From UBA8828 sp964510855 (lineage in GTDB: Bacteria > Verrucomicrobiota > Verrucomicrobiia > Opitutales > UBA953): a stretch of 34,385 bases of DNA. The position numbers and the translations under genes were made by a program. Positions 1-7,558 of the stretch are shown here, piece after piece. Position 1 is the first letter of the stretch. Each line of letters opens with the position of its first letter. The notes beneath the pieces were generated by a model. It did not search any database. It saw nothing but the letters and a program-made list of their open reading frames with translations, and was not told the origin of the DNA. The stretch lies in assembly GCA_964510855.1 (NCBI GenBank), contig CAZEDB010000016.1:1-34385 (forward strand). Direction: 5' to 3'.

Positions 1-1772
1 GCCAGAACTTTTAAGCTAGGGGTAAAGCGACGGGCTTCGCGTCGCCAGTTCTCTACCAGCGAGGCAGGGCAGACCACCAGGCAGGGGCCGTCTTCAGGGC
101 GAACGCGACGGATTGCCTCCATGAAAGCTAGGGCTTGGACAGTTTTGCCTAGACCCATTTCATCGGCTAAAAGACCGCCTAGATTATTGGCATGGAGGTG
201 CCAAAGCCAGGCCACGCCTACCTGTTGATAGAGACGAAGCTTGGCGGCAAGTTCAGGGTCAACCGGTGCAGGTTGCAGTTTAGATAAATTGCGAATTGCC
301 GACGAGCGTTTGGTCCAAGTCTCGGGAGGTGCAAAGGCGGCCTGAATTTCTTCGGCAATGGCATCAGCGTTAGCTAACTCGGCGTGCGAGACCTTTAAGT
401 CGAGCTCGAGGTCAACCTTCTCGTTCTTGGCGTAACGAGCGTCACCTAAGATCCGACCTTGCGCGCGCTTGATTGAGTCGAGCAGTTCAGGCGAGATGAG
501 TCGCGGGCCGCGCGGGGTATAAAAGAACATGCGACCCCCTTGTACGGCCTCGGCCACGGTCTTAGGTGAAGCGCCTTCAGGGTCGATACCGATTGCGAAA
601 CGGAAACCATCGGCTTCTTCCTTGGCGTCGCACTTGGCTCGCGCAAAAGCGACATTGCGCAAGGAGTGGGCAAGATTGTGGGTAAAGTAGGCCGCGTGGT
701 TATCGCGCAGAACCCGCCAGTGTCGGGCAAAAAAGTTTAAGACACTTAAGGTACCGCGGAGTCGCCATTCCCGCGAGACGGTGTCGAGCATGAAGCCGCT
801 GCGTTGCAGGAGATCACGTAAATCGCCGGTGGGCCCACTTGCTTGTTGGGGCAGTCGTACGCACAACCATTTGACGGAGCCATCAACCCAGGGGCGTCGA
901 TCATCGCCTTGGTCTTCCGAGGGGGCACGCGGGCCATCTTCCTCATCATCGTCCTCCTCGTTGCTCGAGTTTGAGGCGCTCGCACCATCTTCGAGGTGCT
1001 CCGAGACGCCAGCTAGTCGGTCGCCTTCCCAGGGCAAGGGTTCTGTCGGGCTGTTCGCCATGCGGAAGATGGCCAACCCTTTGCCAATCGAGAGTAATTG
1101 ACGTAGGTGCCGACGGGTTAAAGGCAGCAGCCCTTGGAGTTTTCCTCCGCAAAGGTTTTCAATGATGGCTAAGAAGATGGTGGTCTCAGGATCGAGGTTC
1201 CAGGCCTTACCTCGATCGAGATTTTCAGGAGCAATCGGTTGATCGTTAACGCGAAGTTCCAGCCGTGCCATGATTTGGTCGCGCGAGGCTGCGGCACCAA
1301 TATTAGGCGGAATAAGAAACCTTACTTCAATCAAGGTACCTTTAGCCTGAGACAGGACTAACGACTTTAAGCGAGGGCCGGTAGTTTCAGCGGCAGCAGG
1401 AGGTTGTTTCGACGCTTCAGCGGCCGCCGCGGCTCGTGCTTTGGTTGAGAGCGGCACTTCGGGGCGAGGTACAATGCCCTCATGAATGCCGCATTGTAAA
1501 TAAGCTGCTACCGCGTGAATGCAGAGTTTGCGGCGGCGCGCGACTTCGCAGCCGCACCCGTTGCGCATGAAGGTGGTGGAGGATAGATCGAGTTCAACCT
1601 CACGTGAGCCGTTGCCATCATTAACTTCGGCGGTAACGAGAGGGTGCTTCCAGACCGCTTTGCGCACGCTGCCTTTTTGCACCAACTCCTTGGCAGTTTT
1701 CACAGTCACGCCGCCGGCGAGCTCAATGAGCTCCTCCTCGGTTAACTTGGGTAGGGGACGGCTAGGCGCCAT
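1..1772 (-). CDS. SWIM zinc-finger SNF2-family helicase, 3' part beyond window
   Basis: This frame is open from its ATG at 1772 down to the window edge, about 590 codons, and no other in-frame start lies between the upstream stop (1836-1838) and that ATG. An N-terminal SWIM finger (C-x-C-x8-C-x-H, around residues 79-92, reading CGCEVARRRKLCIH) suggests nucleic-acid or protein binding. A variable middle region holds an acidic stretch (EEDDDEEDG). Near the edge the SNF2 ATPase domain begins with a Q-like segment (LRLYQQVGVAWLWHL) and Walker A ADEMGLGKTVQ. The family remodels or translocates on double-stranded DNA. The remaining helicase motifs lie outside the window. It lies 74 nt downstream of dapF on the same strand. 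The specific target is unknown; the family call is firm. Confidence 0.93.
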   Translation of the reverse strand, partial: MAPSRPLPKLTEEELIELAGGVTVKTAKELVQKGSVRKAVWKHPLVTAEVNDGNGSREVELDLSSTTFMRNGCGCEVARRRKLCIHAVAAYLQCGIHEGIVPRPEVPLSTKARAAAAAEASKQPPAAAETTGPRLKSLVLSQAKGTLIEVRFLIPPNIGAAASRDQIMARLELRVNDQPIAPENLDRGKAWNLDPETTIFLAIIENLCGGKLQGLLPLTRRHLRQLLSIGKGLAIFRMANSPTEPLPWEGDRLAGVSEHLEDGASASNSSNEEDDDEEDGPRAPSEDQGDDRRPWVDGSVKWLCVRLPQQASGPTGDLRDLLQRSGFMLDTVSREWRLRGTLSVLNFFARHWRVLRDNHAAYFTHNLAHSLRNVAFARAKCDAKEEADGFRFAIGIDPEGASPKTVAEAVQGGRMFFYTPRGPRLISPELLDSIKRAQGRILGDARYAKNEKVDLELDLKVSHAELANADAIAEEIQAAFAPPETWTKRSSAIRNLSKLQPAPVDPELAAKLRLYQQVGVAWLWHLHANNLGGLLADEMGLGKTVQALAFMEAIRRVRPEDGPCLVVCPASLVENWRREARRFTPSLKVL

Positions 1773-1788
1773 CAGGTGGGTGAAGGTG

Positions 1789-1812
1789 CGCGAGCGCCTG
1801 GGGCGCCTCGCG
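1789..1812. other. GC-rich stem-loop between dapF and the helicase gene
   Basis: The arms CGCGAGCGCC (1789-1798) and GGCGCCTCGCG (1802-1812) can pair over about 10 bp with one bulged base and a 3-nt loop. No T-tract follows on either strand, so it is not a standard intrinsic terminator. It sits 16 nt upstream of the helicase ATG and 34 nt after the dapF stop, so it could attenuate readthrough or shield the start. This role is inferred from position only. Confidence 0.4.
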
Positions 1813-1846
1813 GCTAGGGTGCGTGAAATGTGGGATTAAAGACGCC

Positions 1847-2701
1847 TCAAAGGGCGACGTCCTGAACCACTACCCCAGAATGCATCTCGTAGGTGCCTAC
1901 GGGGGTGGTTGGACCAGTCATTACGATGGAGAAGTCGGGGCTAATGCCAATCTCAATCTTTCCCCCCGGCATAAGTACGGTAACCTCAGCATCGACCAGC
2001 CCTAGGCGGTAAGCCACGGCTGCTGAAGCAGAGCTACTTGAGCCTGAGGCGAGGGTATACCCGGCGCCGCGTTCCCAGATTTCAATCCGTACCGTTTTAC
2101 GGTCTATAACTTGCAGAAATTGGACATTGGTCCGGTTGGGGAACCAGGGGTGATTCTCTAACTGGGGGCCAAACGTACGTGCTAACTCCGGGGTGGTTTC
2201 GCTGACCGGGATGACGCAGTGGGGATTGCCCACCGTCGCGGCACAAAACTCAAACGACCTGCCCGAGACTTCGATCGTCTCCTTGAGTACCTCACGGTCA
2301 GGTCCGGTCATAGGAATCTCCGTAGAGCGGAAACTGACCCGACCCATTTCCACGCGAATGCGTCGGCCGCCTTCATAGACGACGCACGCTACCCGACCTC
2401 CGACGGTATGGATGTGGAAGGTTTGGCCTTCGCGAATTTTTTGGGTCTCGAGAAGGTGGCGGCAAAAGATCCGAATTCCATTGCCTGACTTTTCGGCTTC
2501 TGAGCCATCGGGGTTCAAGATACGTAGACCAAAGTCACCATCGGTACGAGGAATCGGACCGTAAAGAATCCCGTCTGAACCTAAACCATAGTGACGATGA
2601 CAAATCTTACGGGTTGCCTCGGGGGTGGGCAGGGCAGGGCAAGCACTCGGTTCGAGCACGAGGTAGTCGTTGCCAAGGGCGTGGTACTTATGAAAGCGCA
2701 T
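1847..2701 (-). CDS. dapF: Diaminopimelate epimerase homologue lacking both catalytic cysteines
   Basis: The 284-aa protein has the DapF length and two-lobed fold signature: N-terminal FHKYHALGNDYLV, central SGNGIR at 72-77, VGNPHC at 158-162, and C-terminal WERGAGYTLASG at 209-220. DapF interconverts LL- and meso-diaminopimelate in lysine and peptidoglycan synthesis, using two cysteines as acid and base. Here the first position (normally CGNG) is Ser72 and the second (normally ACGSG) is Ser219. Cys80, Cys153 and Cys162 are present but not at the catalytic positions. I recall SGNG-type DapF homologues in other bacteria, so this may be a subfamily rather than a dead copy. The frame is intact and the fold residues are well kept. 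Lysine-pathway activity is therefore uncertain. It is divergent from the sulfatase gene. Confidence 0.85.
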   Translation of the reverse strand: MRFHKYHALGNDYLVLEPSACPALPTPEATRKICHRHYGLGSDGILYGPIPRTDGDFGLRILNPDGSEAEKSGNGIRIFCRHLLETQKIREGQTFHIHTVGGRVACVVYEGGRRIRVEMGRVSFRSTEIPMTGPDREVLKETIEVSGRSFEFCAATVGNPHCVIPVSETTPELARTFGPQLENHPWFPNRTNVQFLQVIDRKTVRIEIWERGAGYTLASGSSSSASAAVAYRLGLVDAEVTVLMPGGKIEIGISPDFSIVMTGPTTPVGTYEMHSGVVVQDVAL

Positions 2702-2717
2702 GGTTGAACGGAACGCA

Positions 2718-2730
2718 CCTTACGGTAAGG
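2718..2730. promoter_or_regulatory. Perfect 13-bp inverted repeat between dapF and sulfatase
   Basis: CCTTAC-G-GTAAGG lies in the 65-bp divergent intergenic region. TTGAAC (2704-2709) on the plus strand and TTGACC on the minus strand (about 2747-2752) could serve as -35 boxes. Both would place their -10 regions over this palindrome, which would let a single repressor act on both genes. The promoter reading is weak; the palindrome itself is directly visible. Confidence 0.4.
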
Positions 2731-2766
2731 GTGTCTTAGCCTAACGGTCAAAGTCCAAACCCCACC

Positions 2767-4353
2767 ATGTTCCTAAACTACCGTCTTTTACTCCTCACCG
2801 TTATGGGGGTAGTCCCCTCGACAATCTTTGCTGAGTCGCTACCAGCTCCACGGCCCAACATCGTACTGATCTACGCGGACGACATTGGCTGGGGCGATTT
2901 GGGGTGCTACGGGGCTAAGGTCATTCCCACTCCGAATATAGACCGGCTAGCCGCCCAAGGTGCCCGTTTTAACTCGGCCTATTGTACTTCGGCCACTTGT
3001 ACGCCTTCTCGTTACTCGATGTTGACGGGGGAGTATGCGTGGCGTCGAAAGGGTACGGGGGTCTTATCAGGTGACGCGCCTCTGATTATTCCCACCACCC
3101 GTCCTACGGTCGCCACCATCCTGCGCGACTCGGGTTATGCAACCGCTGTCATCGGCAAGTGGCATTTAGGTCTTGGTCCCCGCAAAGGAGCAGGCGGCCC
3201 TGCCTTGGATTGGAACAAGCCGATTGCGCCCGGCCCTCGCGAAGTAGGTTTCACCACGAGTTTTATCATGGCGGCCACGGGCGACCGCGTGCCTTGTGTT
3301 TATGTTAAGGACGGCGAAGTGGTGGGACTCGATGCTAATGACCCCATTCAAGTTAGTTATGAACGTCCCTTCCCGGCCGACCCCGACCTCAAGTCGCCTG
3401 AACTCCGGCGCACCCTGCGCATGGATTGGTCGCACGGTCACAATCAAGGTCTAATCAACGGTGTTGGTCGCATCGGTTGGATGCGCGGGGGTCGTGCGGC
3501 GGTATGGGATGATACTACTCTCGGCGACGTCTTTGCTGCCCAAGCTTGTGCTTGGATTACGACTCAAGCTCAGCGCCAGCAGCCCTTCTTCCTCTTCTAT
3601 GCTTCGCATGAAAATCATGTGCCTCGCGTGGTCCACCCGCGTCACGCGGGCAAGACGCCGCTCGGGCCCCGCGGAGATGCGATTGTCGCCTTCGATGAGC
3701 AGGTTGGACAACTTATGGAAGCATTGGAAAAGGCGGGGGTGGCTGACCAAACCTTAGTTTTGGTGACTTCAGATAATGGGCCAGTGCTGGATGACGGTTA
3801 TAAGGATGAGGCTTATGAGCGTAATCGTGCCGCGGGTCATTTCCCCGCCGGCCCTTTCCGTGGCGGTAAGTATAGTGCCCACCAAGGCGGTACGCGCGTG
3901 CCCTTGGTGGTTCGCTGGCCCCGCGTGGTCTCAGCTGGATTAGTGGTTGATAGCATCGTCTCGCAAGTAGACTTCCCAGCGCTGTTCGTGCGGGTTGCTG
4001 GGGGTAACCCTTCACCTTTTATTCAGTTGGATAGCGCTAATCTTGACGCGACTTCCTTGGTGTCGGGCACCGCCCGCGATCACGTGGTTTCCCATGGCTC
4101 GGGTGACCGTTTTTCCCTCCGGGTTGGGGACTGGGTCTATGTCACGTCTGCTGATTTGCGCGACTTTACTACCTTCCATGGACCTGGGCACCGACCTACG
4201 CTTGGAGCCCAAGGGGAGCAGCTTTATCATCTTAAAACGGACCCTGGTGAGCGGGTTAACTTAGTAGAACGTCATCCTGAAAAAGTTGAAGAACTCCGTC
4301 TTCGCCTCAAGCAGCTTCAAGACCGCGGACTAGGTCAGCCCTTGCCGCTTTGA
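2767..4353 (+). CDS. Secreted arylsulfatase (sulfatase family S1)
   Basis: The 528-aa protein starts with a signal peptide (hydrophobic core about residues 6-20, probable cleavage after IFA at 20-22). The sulfatase N-terminal metal motif PNIVLIYADDIGWGDLG (30-46) supplies two aspartates. The signature CTPSR (78-82) followed by YSMLTG marks Cys78 as the residue oxidised to formylglycine by a maturation enzyme. GKWHLG and SDNGPVLDD supply further active-site and Ca2+ ligands. The family hydrolyses sulfate esters, usually on polysaccharides in Bacteroidota, Planctomycetota and Verrucomicrobiota. Substrate cannot be read from sequence, but nearby fucosidase, hexosaminidase and M60 genes suggest a sulfated glycan or glycoprotein. 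No maturase gene is in the window. The leader has no Shine-Dalgarno sequence. Confidence 0.96.
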   Translation: MFLNYRLLLLTVMGVVPSTIFAESLPAPRPNIVLIYADDIGWGDLGCYGAKVIPTPNIDRLAAQGARFNSAYCTSATCTPSRYSMLTGEYAWRRKGTGVLSGDAPLIIPTTRPTVATILRDSGYATAVIGKWHLGLGPRKGAGGPALDWNKPIAPGPREVGFTTSFIMAATGDRVPCVYVKDGEVVGLDANDPIQVSYERPFPADPDLKSPELRRTLRMDWSHGHNQGLINGVGRIGWMRGGRAAVWDDTTLGDVFAAQACAWITTQAQRQQPFFLFYASHENHVPRVVHPRHAGKTPLGPRGDAIVAFDEQVGQLMEALEKAGVADQTLVLVTSDNGPVLDDGYKDEAYERNRAAGHFPAGPFRGGKYSAHQGGTRVPLVVRWPRVVSAGLVVDSIVSQVDFPALFVRVAGGNPSPFIQLDSANLDATSLVSGTARDHVVSHGSGDRFSLRVGDWVYVTSADLRDFTTFHGPGHRPTLGAQGEQLYHLKTDPGERVNLVERHPEKVEELRLRLKQLQDRGLGQPLPL

Positions 4354-4401
4354 AACTTCCCTTACGAGCTGGGGTTAACTTAACATAACCAACCTACGCT
4401 G

Positions 4402-5133
4402 ATGAAGTCGCTCTCTATCTTCCTGATGTTATTCGTGCTTCTGGCTGACATGTCCGCAGCCGAGCCTGTAGATCATTTGCTCGGTAATCCCAAAGCTCCC
4501 GCAGCTGAAGACCCTCTGGCAAAGCCTCAAAACCCGCCTGGCCCTCAACGTGCCGAGCGCGGTCCGCGTGGCCCTATGGAAGAGCGTGGTCGTGAATTTA
4601 TGCGCAACCGGATTGAGCGCATGAAAGAATCCGGCGTCACGCGGGAGGAAATGCAAAAACTTCGTACTGCCTTAGAAGGCATTGCTCAAAATGAAGGGGT
4701 GCGTGCGGCACGTGCCGAAGCGGAACAAGCCCGTCAAGCCGTGCGCAATGCCTTGCAGGCCTTTGCGCGTTCGAAGGGGTTGCCTACACCTGGTTCTTCT
4801 CAAGCAGGTGAGCAACCTGCTCGTCCGGGATCTGAAAAAATGCAGGAGATACGTCGTGCTATGGCTGAGGCTCGGAACGACCCCGCGGTTCAAGCCGCTT
4901 ATGAACAAGCAAAAGTTGCTGGTAAAAAACTTCGTGACACGGTGCGCGCCGCTTTAGTTGCGAGTGACGCGACTTTAGCCCCGATCATCGATAAGATGGG
5001 CGACGCTCGCGATAGTCTGCTGGATGCTTCGGGAGAAAATCGTGGACCTCGCGGTCCTCGCCGCGGCGAGAGGGGTGAGGGTAAGCCGGGCGAATCCACT
5101 CCTCCCGCTCAACCTGCGGAATCTGGTAGCTAA
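4402..5133 (+). CDS. Secreted Ala/Arg/Glu-rich protein with duplicated helical unit
   Basis: I do not recognise this 243-aa protein as a named family. Residues 1-20 form a signal peptide ending MSAA. A Pro/Gly/Arg-rich linker (about 27-62) precedes two related helical units: 84-124, starting MQKLRTALEG, and 147-188, starting MQEIRRAMAEA. They share the pattern MQx(L/I)RxA(L/M) followed by Asn, Val and Ala-Ala at matching spacing. The units are charged and helix-prone. The C-terminus (about 213-243) is again Gly/Pro/Arg/Glu-rich and probably disordered. It lies 48 nt after the sulfatase gene on the same strand and ends just before a strong terminator, so it probably shares the sulfatase transcript. 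A periplasmic chaperone-like or binding role would fit small helical periplasmic proteins, but this is speculation. Confidence 0.8.
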   Translation: MKSLSIFLMLFVLLADMSAAEPVDHLLGNPKAPAAEDPLAKPQNPPGPQRAERGPRGPMEERGREFMRNRIERMKESGVTREEMQKLRTALEGIAQNEGVRAARAEAEQARQAVRNALQAFARSKGLPTPGSSQAGEQPARPGSEKMQEIRRAMAEARNDPAVQAAYEQAKVAGKKLRDTVRAALVASDATLAPIIDKMGDARDSLLDASGENRGPRGPRRGERGEGKPGESTPPAQPAESGS

Positions 5134-5154
5134 AAGACCCTACACGGTTTTTTT

Positions 5155-5178
5155 AAAAGGGCGCTGTGGCGCCCTTTT
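5155..5178 (+). terminator. Strong intrinsic terminator after the sulfatase unit
   Basis: AAAAGGGCGC (5155-5164), loop TGTG, then GCGCCCTTTT (5169-5178) form a perfect 10-bp stem with flanking A and T tracts, beginning 21 nt after the stop at 5133. It separates the sulfatase/hypothetical pair from the permease gene. It also argues against any permease start upstream of 5223. Confidence 0.93.
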
Positions 5179-5222
5179 GCTTGGCTACTTTGGGAGATTG
5201 GTTAGCCCTAGGGTACCCCATT

Positions 5223-6431
5223 ATGAATCCCCGCGTCTTAGCAGGTTTTGTCATGTTCCTCACCTTCTTTGGTTGGGGCGTCTTTTTTGTGCCCATGGGT
5301 CCTTATTTAGCGAAGGCGTTCGTGAATGATACTACCGTGATTGGCATCGCGTATGGTATGGGTCCGCTCGCGGCCATGATTTCTCCTTTAGTTGCTGGCT
5401 GGTTAGCCGATCGCGCCTTCTCACCCCGAAAGCTGCTTGCGGTGTTAGGCGCTCTGGCGGGTGGTCTACTTTTTCTTCTCCCTTATGCGGGAACCCCGCG
5501 GGAGTTTCAGGTAGGGCTCTTCCTGCACTCACTGGCATTTTTTGCCGCACTGCCGCTGCTTAATTCCGTGGTGATGGCTTCGCTTGCTGACCCAGGTCGT
5601 GAATTTGGTGCTATCCGGCTTTGGGGCACGCTAGGTTGGATTGTCTCGGGGGTGGCGGTGGGTTCGCTTCTCCCAGGTTTACTCGGTTCAGACGTCGCTA
5701 CTCAGCCCATCATTTTCCAACTGGGTGGGGGCGCCCTTGTGCTCATGGCCCTAGGTGCGAGCCGTCTCGATGATCCCCAACCTAAGTCCGGAAGCGAACC
5801 GGCTGCTACGGGCGGCATCGGCAGATTGTTAGGCGATCCGAAGTTCCTCCTCTTCTTGGTATTCTCGGTGCTCTTCTGTATTCCGCTGGCGCTCTACTAC
5901 TCCTACGCCAATACCTTCCTGAAGAGTGTGAGTGTTGCCCAGACCGAGACGTTCATGACTGCAGGTCAGGTATCGGAGGTTATCTTCTTAGCCTTGTTGC
6001 CACTGCTGGCGACGCGGCTAACCGCCAAGACGATTCTCCTTATCGGTATGGCTTGTTGGTCCTTGCGCTATGCGCTCTTCGCTGAGTTTCCTTCCTCTGG
6101 AACGGCTCTATTCGTGGCCATTGCCCTACACGGCGCTTGTTACGACTTCTTCTTTGTAACGGGTACACTGTATGCCGATCGCAAGGCGCCTGAGGGTCTC
6201 CGCAATACGGCGCAATCCGTGGTCGCTTGGGCTACCCTTGGGCTCGGACTTTTCTTAGGTAATCTGCTGGCGCCTTTGTTAGACCGCCACTTCATTGTCC
6301 GCGCTGCCGATGGCACCATGAGTTTTGCTCGGGAGTTTTGGCTTTACCCTTCACTCTTTGCCTTAGGTCTACTGGTCGTTTTTGCCCTAGTCTTCCGCGA
6401 TTCGACCCGACTTTCCCCGTCCCAAAAGTAA
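5223..6431 (+). CDS. MFS permease, nucleoside:H+ symporter-like
   Basis: A 402-aa protein with about twelve hydrophobic segments. The start FVMFLTFFGWGVFFVPMGPY, the central TAGQVSEVIFLALLP and the late DRKAPEGLRNTAQSV match the nucleoside:H+ symporter (NupG-like) branch of the major facilitator superfamily. Homologues in polysaccharide-degrading bacteria are commonly annotated as nucleoside permeases but may carry sugars. A longer frame from GTG at 5166 exists, but that codon lies inside the terminator hairpin and adds a non-conserved stretch, so ATG 5223 is chosen. The stop is 6 nt before the Gfo/Idh gene, indicating one operon. The pairing suggests import and oxidation of the same compound, which is inference. 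Confidence 0.9.
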   Translation: MNPRVLAGFVMFLTFFGWGVFFVPMGPYLAKAFVNDTTVIGIAYGMGPLAAMISPLVAGWLADRAFSPRKLLAVLGALAGGLLFLLPYAGTPREFQVGLFLHSLAFFAALPLLNSVVMASLADPGREFGAIRLWGTLGWIVSGVAVGSLLPGLLGSDVATQPIIFQLGGGALVLMALGASRLDDPQPKSGSEPAATGGIGRLLGDPKFLLFLVFSVLFCIPLALYYSYANTFLKSVSVAQTETFMTAGQVSEVIFLALLPLLATRLTAKTILLIGMACWSLRYALFAEFPSSGTALFVAIALHGACYDFFFVTGTLYADRKAPEGLRNTAQSVVAWATLGLGLFLGNLLAPLLDRHFIVRAADGTMSFAREFWLYPSLFALGLLVVFALVFRDSTRLSPSQK

Positions 6432-6437
6432 TTTCTA

Positions 6438-7514
6438 ATGACCCTTCCCATTCGTGTTCTTTGTGTCGGTGCGGGCAACATGGGGCGCTCTCATGCGCTC
6501 GCTTATCACCAAATCCCCGGTTTTAAGATTGTCGGTATCGTCACACGCTCAGCCAATTCGCGGCAAAAATTGAATGCCGAGCTCGGTGGCGGCTATGCCG
6601 AGTTCGCGGATTTTCATCAAGCGCTCCGTGAGACCAAGCCTGATGCCGTCTCTATCTCAAGTTACCCCGACACGCACGCTGAGTATGCGACGGCAGCGTT
6701 AGATGCGGGCTGCCATGTTTTTGTTGAGAAGCCTCTAGCGGCATCGGTTGAGGAGGCGGAGCGCATTGTGGCCAAAGCCAAAGCGGTACAGCGTAAGGTC
6801 GTGATTGGTTATATTCTCCGCCATCACCCGGCCTGGACCCAGTTCATCAAGGTCGCCCAGGGTTTAGGCAAGCCCCTCGTTATGCGGATGAATCTTAATC
6901 AACAAAGTTCGGGTGAGACTTGGAAGACGCACAAGGAGTTGATGCGTACGTGTAGTCCTATCGTCGACTGTGGCGTCCATTACGTAGATATCATGTGTCT
7001 CATGACCGGGAGTCGCCCCGTGCGGGTTTCAGGTATTGGCGCCCGGCTATCCGACGAGTTGCCCCCGGGCATGGTGAACTACGGTCACCTGCAGGTAACT
7101 TTTGCCGATGGCTCGGTCGGCTGGTATGAAGCGGGCTGGGGCCCGATGATGTCGGAGGAGGCTTTCTTTGTGAAGGACGTGGTGGGTCCGCGTGGCTCGG
7201 TAACGATTGTTGCCGGCAAGGGCGCAGCAGAAGGCAACTCGGCGAGTGTCGATGACCACACGGGTGCTCAAGCCCTCAAGGTGCACCACGCCGAGCTCGG
7301 TGCAGAAGGTAAATTTAAGCGTAAAGACGAGTTGGTGCCCACCGATGCCGATCCGGGCCACGACGGTCTCTGCCGTCGCGAGCAGGAGTACTTTCTCCGC
7401 GCTATAGTTGAAAATCTCGATCTCACCTCGCATATGGATGATGCGGTTAACTCGATGCGTATCGTCGCTGCCGCGGACCTTTCATTCCGTACCGGTAAGA
7501 CCATCGAGCTTTAA
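6438..7514 (+). CDS. Gfo/Idh/MocA-family NAD(P)-dependent oxidoreductase
   Basis: The 358-aa protein opens with a Rossmann motif (VLCVGAGNMGRSHALAY, 7-23). It has the family hallmark VEKPLA at 96-101, where Lys98 is the usual catalytic or cofactor-contact lysine. A second conserved block VDCGVHYVDIM (176-186) contributes Asp177 and His181. The length is typical. Family members oxidise or reduce sugars, inositols and their derivatives at C1 or C3, or remove glycans by an oxidation-elimination route. There is no signal peptide, so the enzyme is cytoplasmic and could act on whatever the preceding permease imports. The following GH95 gene starts 44 nt later without an obvious terminator. The exact substrate is not deducible. 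Confidence 0.94.
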   Translation: MTLPIRVLCVGAGNMGRSHALAYHQIPGFKIVGIVTRSANSRQKLNAELGGGYAEFADFHQALRETKPDAVSISSYPDTHAEYATAALDAGCHVFVEKPLAASVEEAERIVAKAKAVQRKVVIGYILRHHPAWTQFIKVAQGLGKPLVMRMNLNQQSSGETWKTHKELMRTCSPIVDCGVHYVDIMCLMTGSRPVRVSGIGARLSDELPPGMVNYGHLQVTFADGSVGWYEAGWGPMMSEEAFFVKDVVGPRGSVTIVAGKGAAEGNSASVDDHTGAQALKVHHAELGAEGKFKRKDELVPTDADPGHDGLCRREQEYFLRAIVENLDLTSHMDDAVNSMRIVAAADLSFRTGKTIEL

Positions 7515-7558
7515 TTGAGTCGGTCGGAACCCCAGTGACTAGGTAAGGTCTCACTTCA

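Noticed and set aside
446..1165. Several 60-106 aa ORFs within 446-1165 on both strands
   Set aside because: They are shadows of the long open helicase frame on the minus strand, which reaches the window edge and keeps recognisable motifs.
4354..4401. GGTTA/TAACC inverted repeat before the repeat-protein gene
   Set aside because: Only 5-bp arms in an A/T-rich spacer; not distinguishable from chance.
5166..5222. GTG-started N-terminal extension of the MFS permease
   Set aside because: The start codon lies within the intrinsic terminator hairpin and the added residues are not membrane-protein-like; ATG 5223 begins the conserved part.
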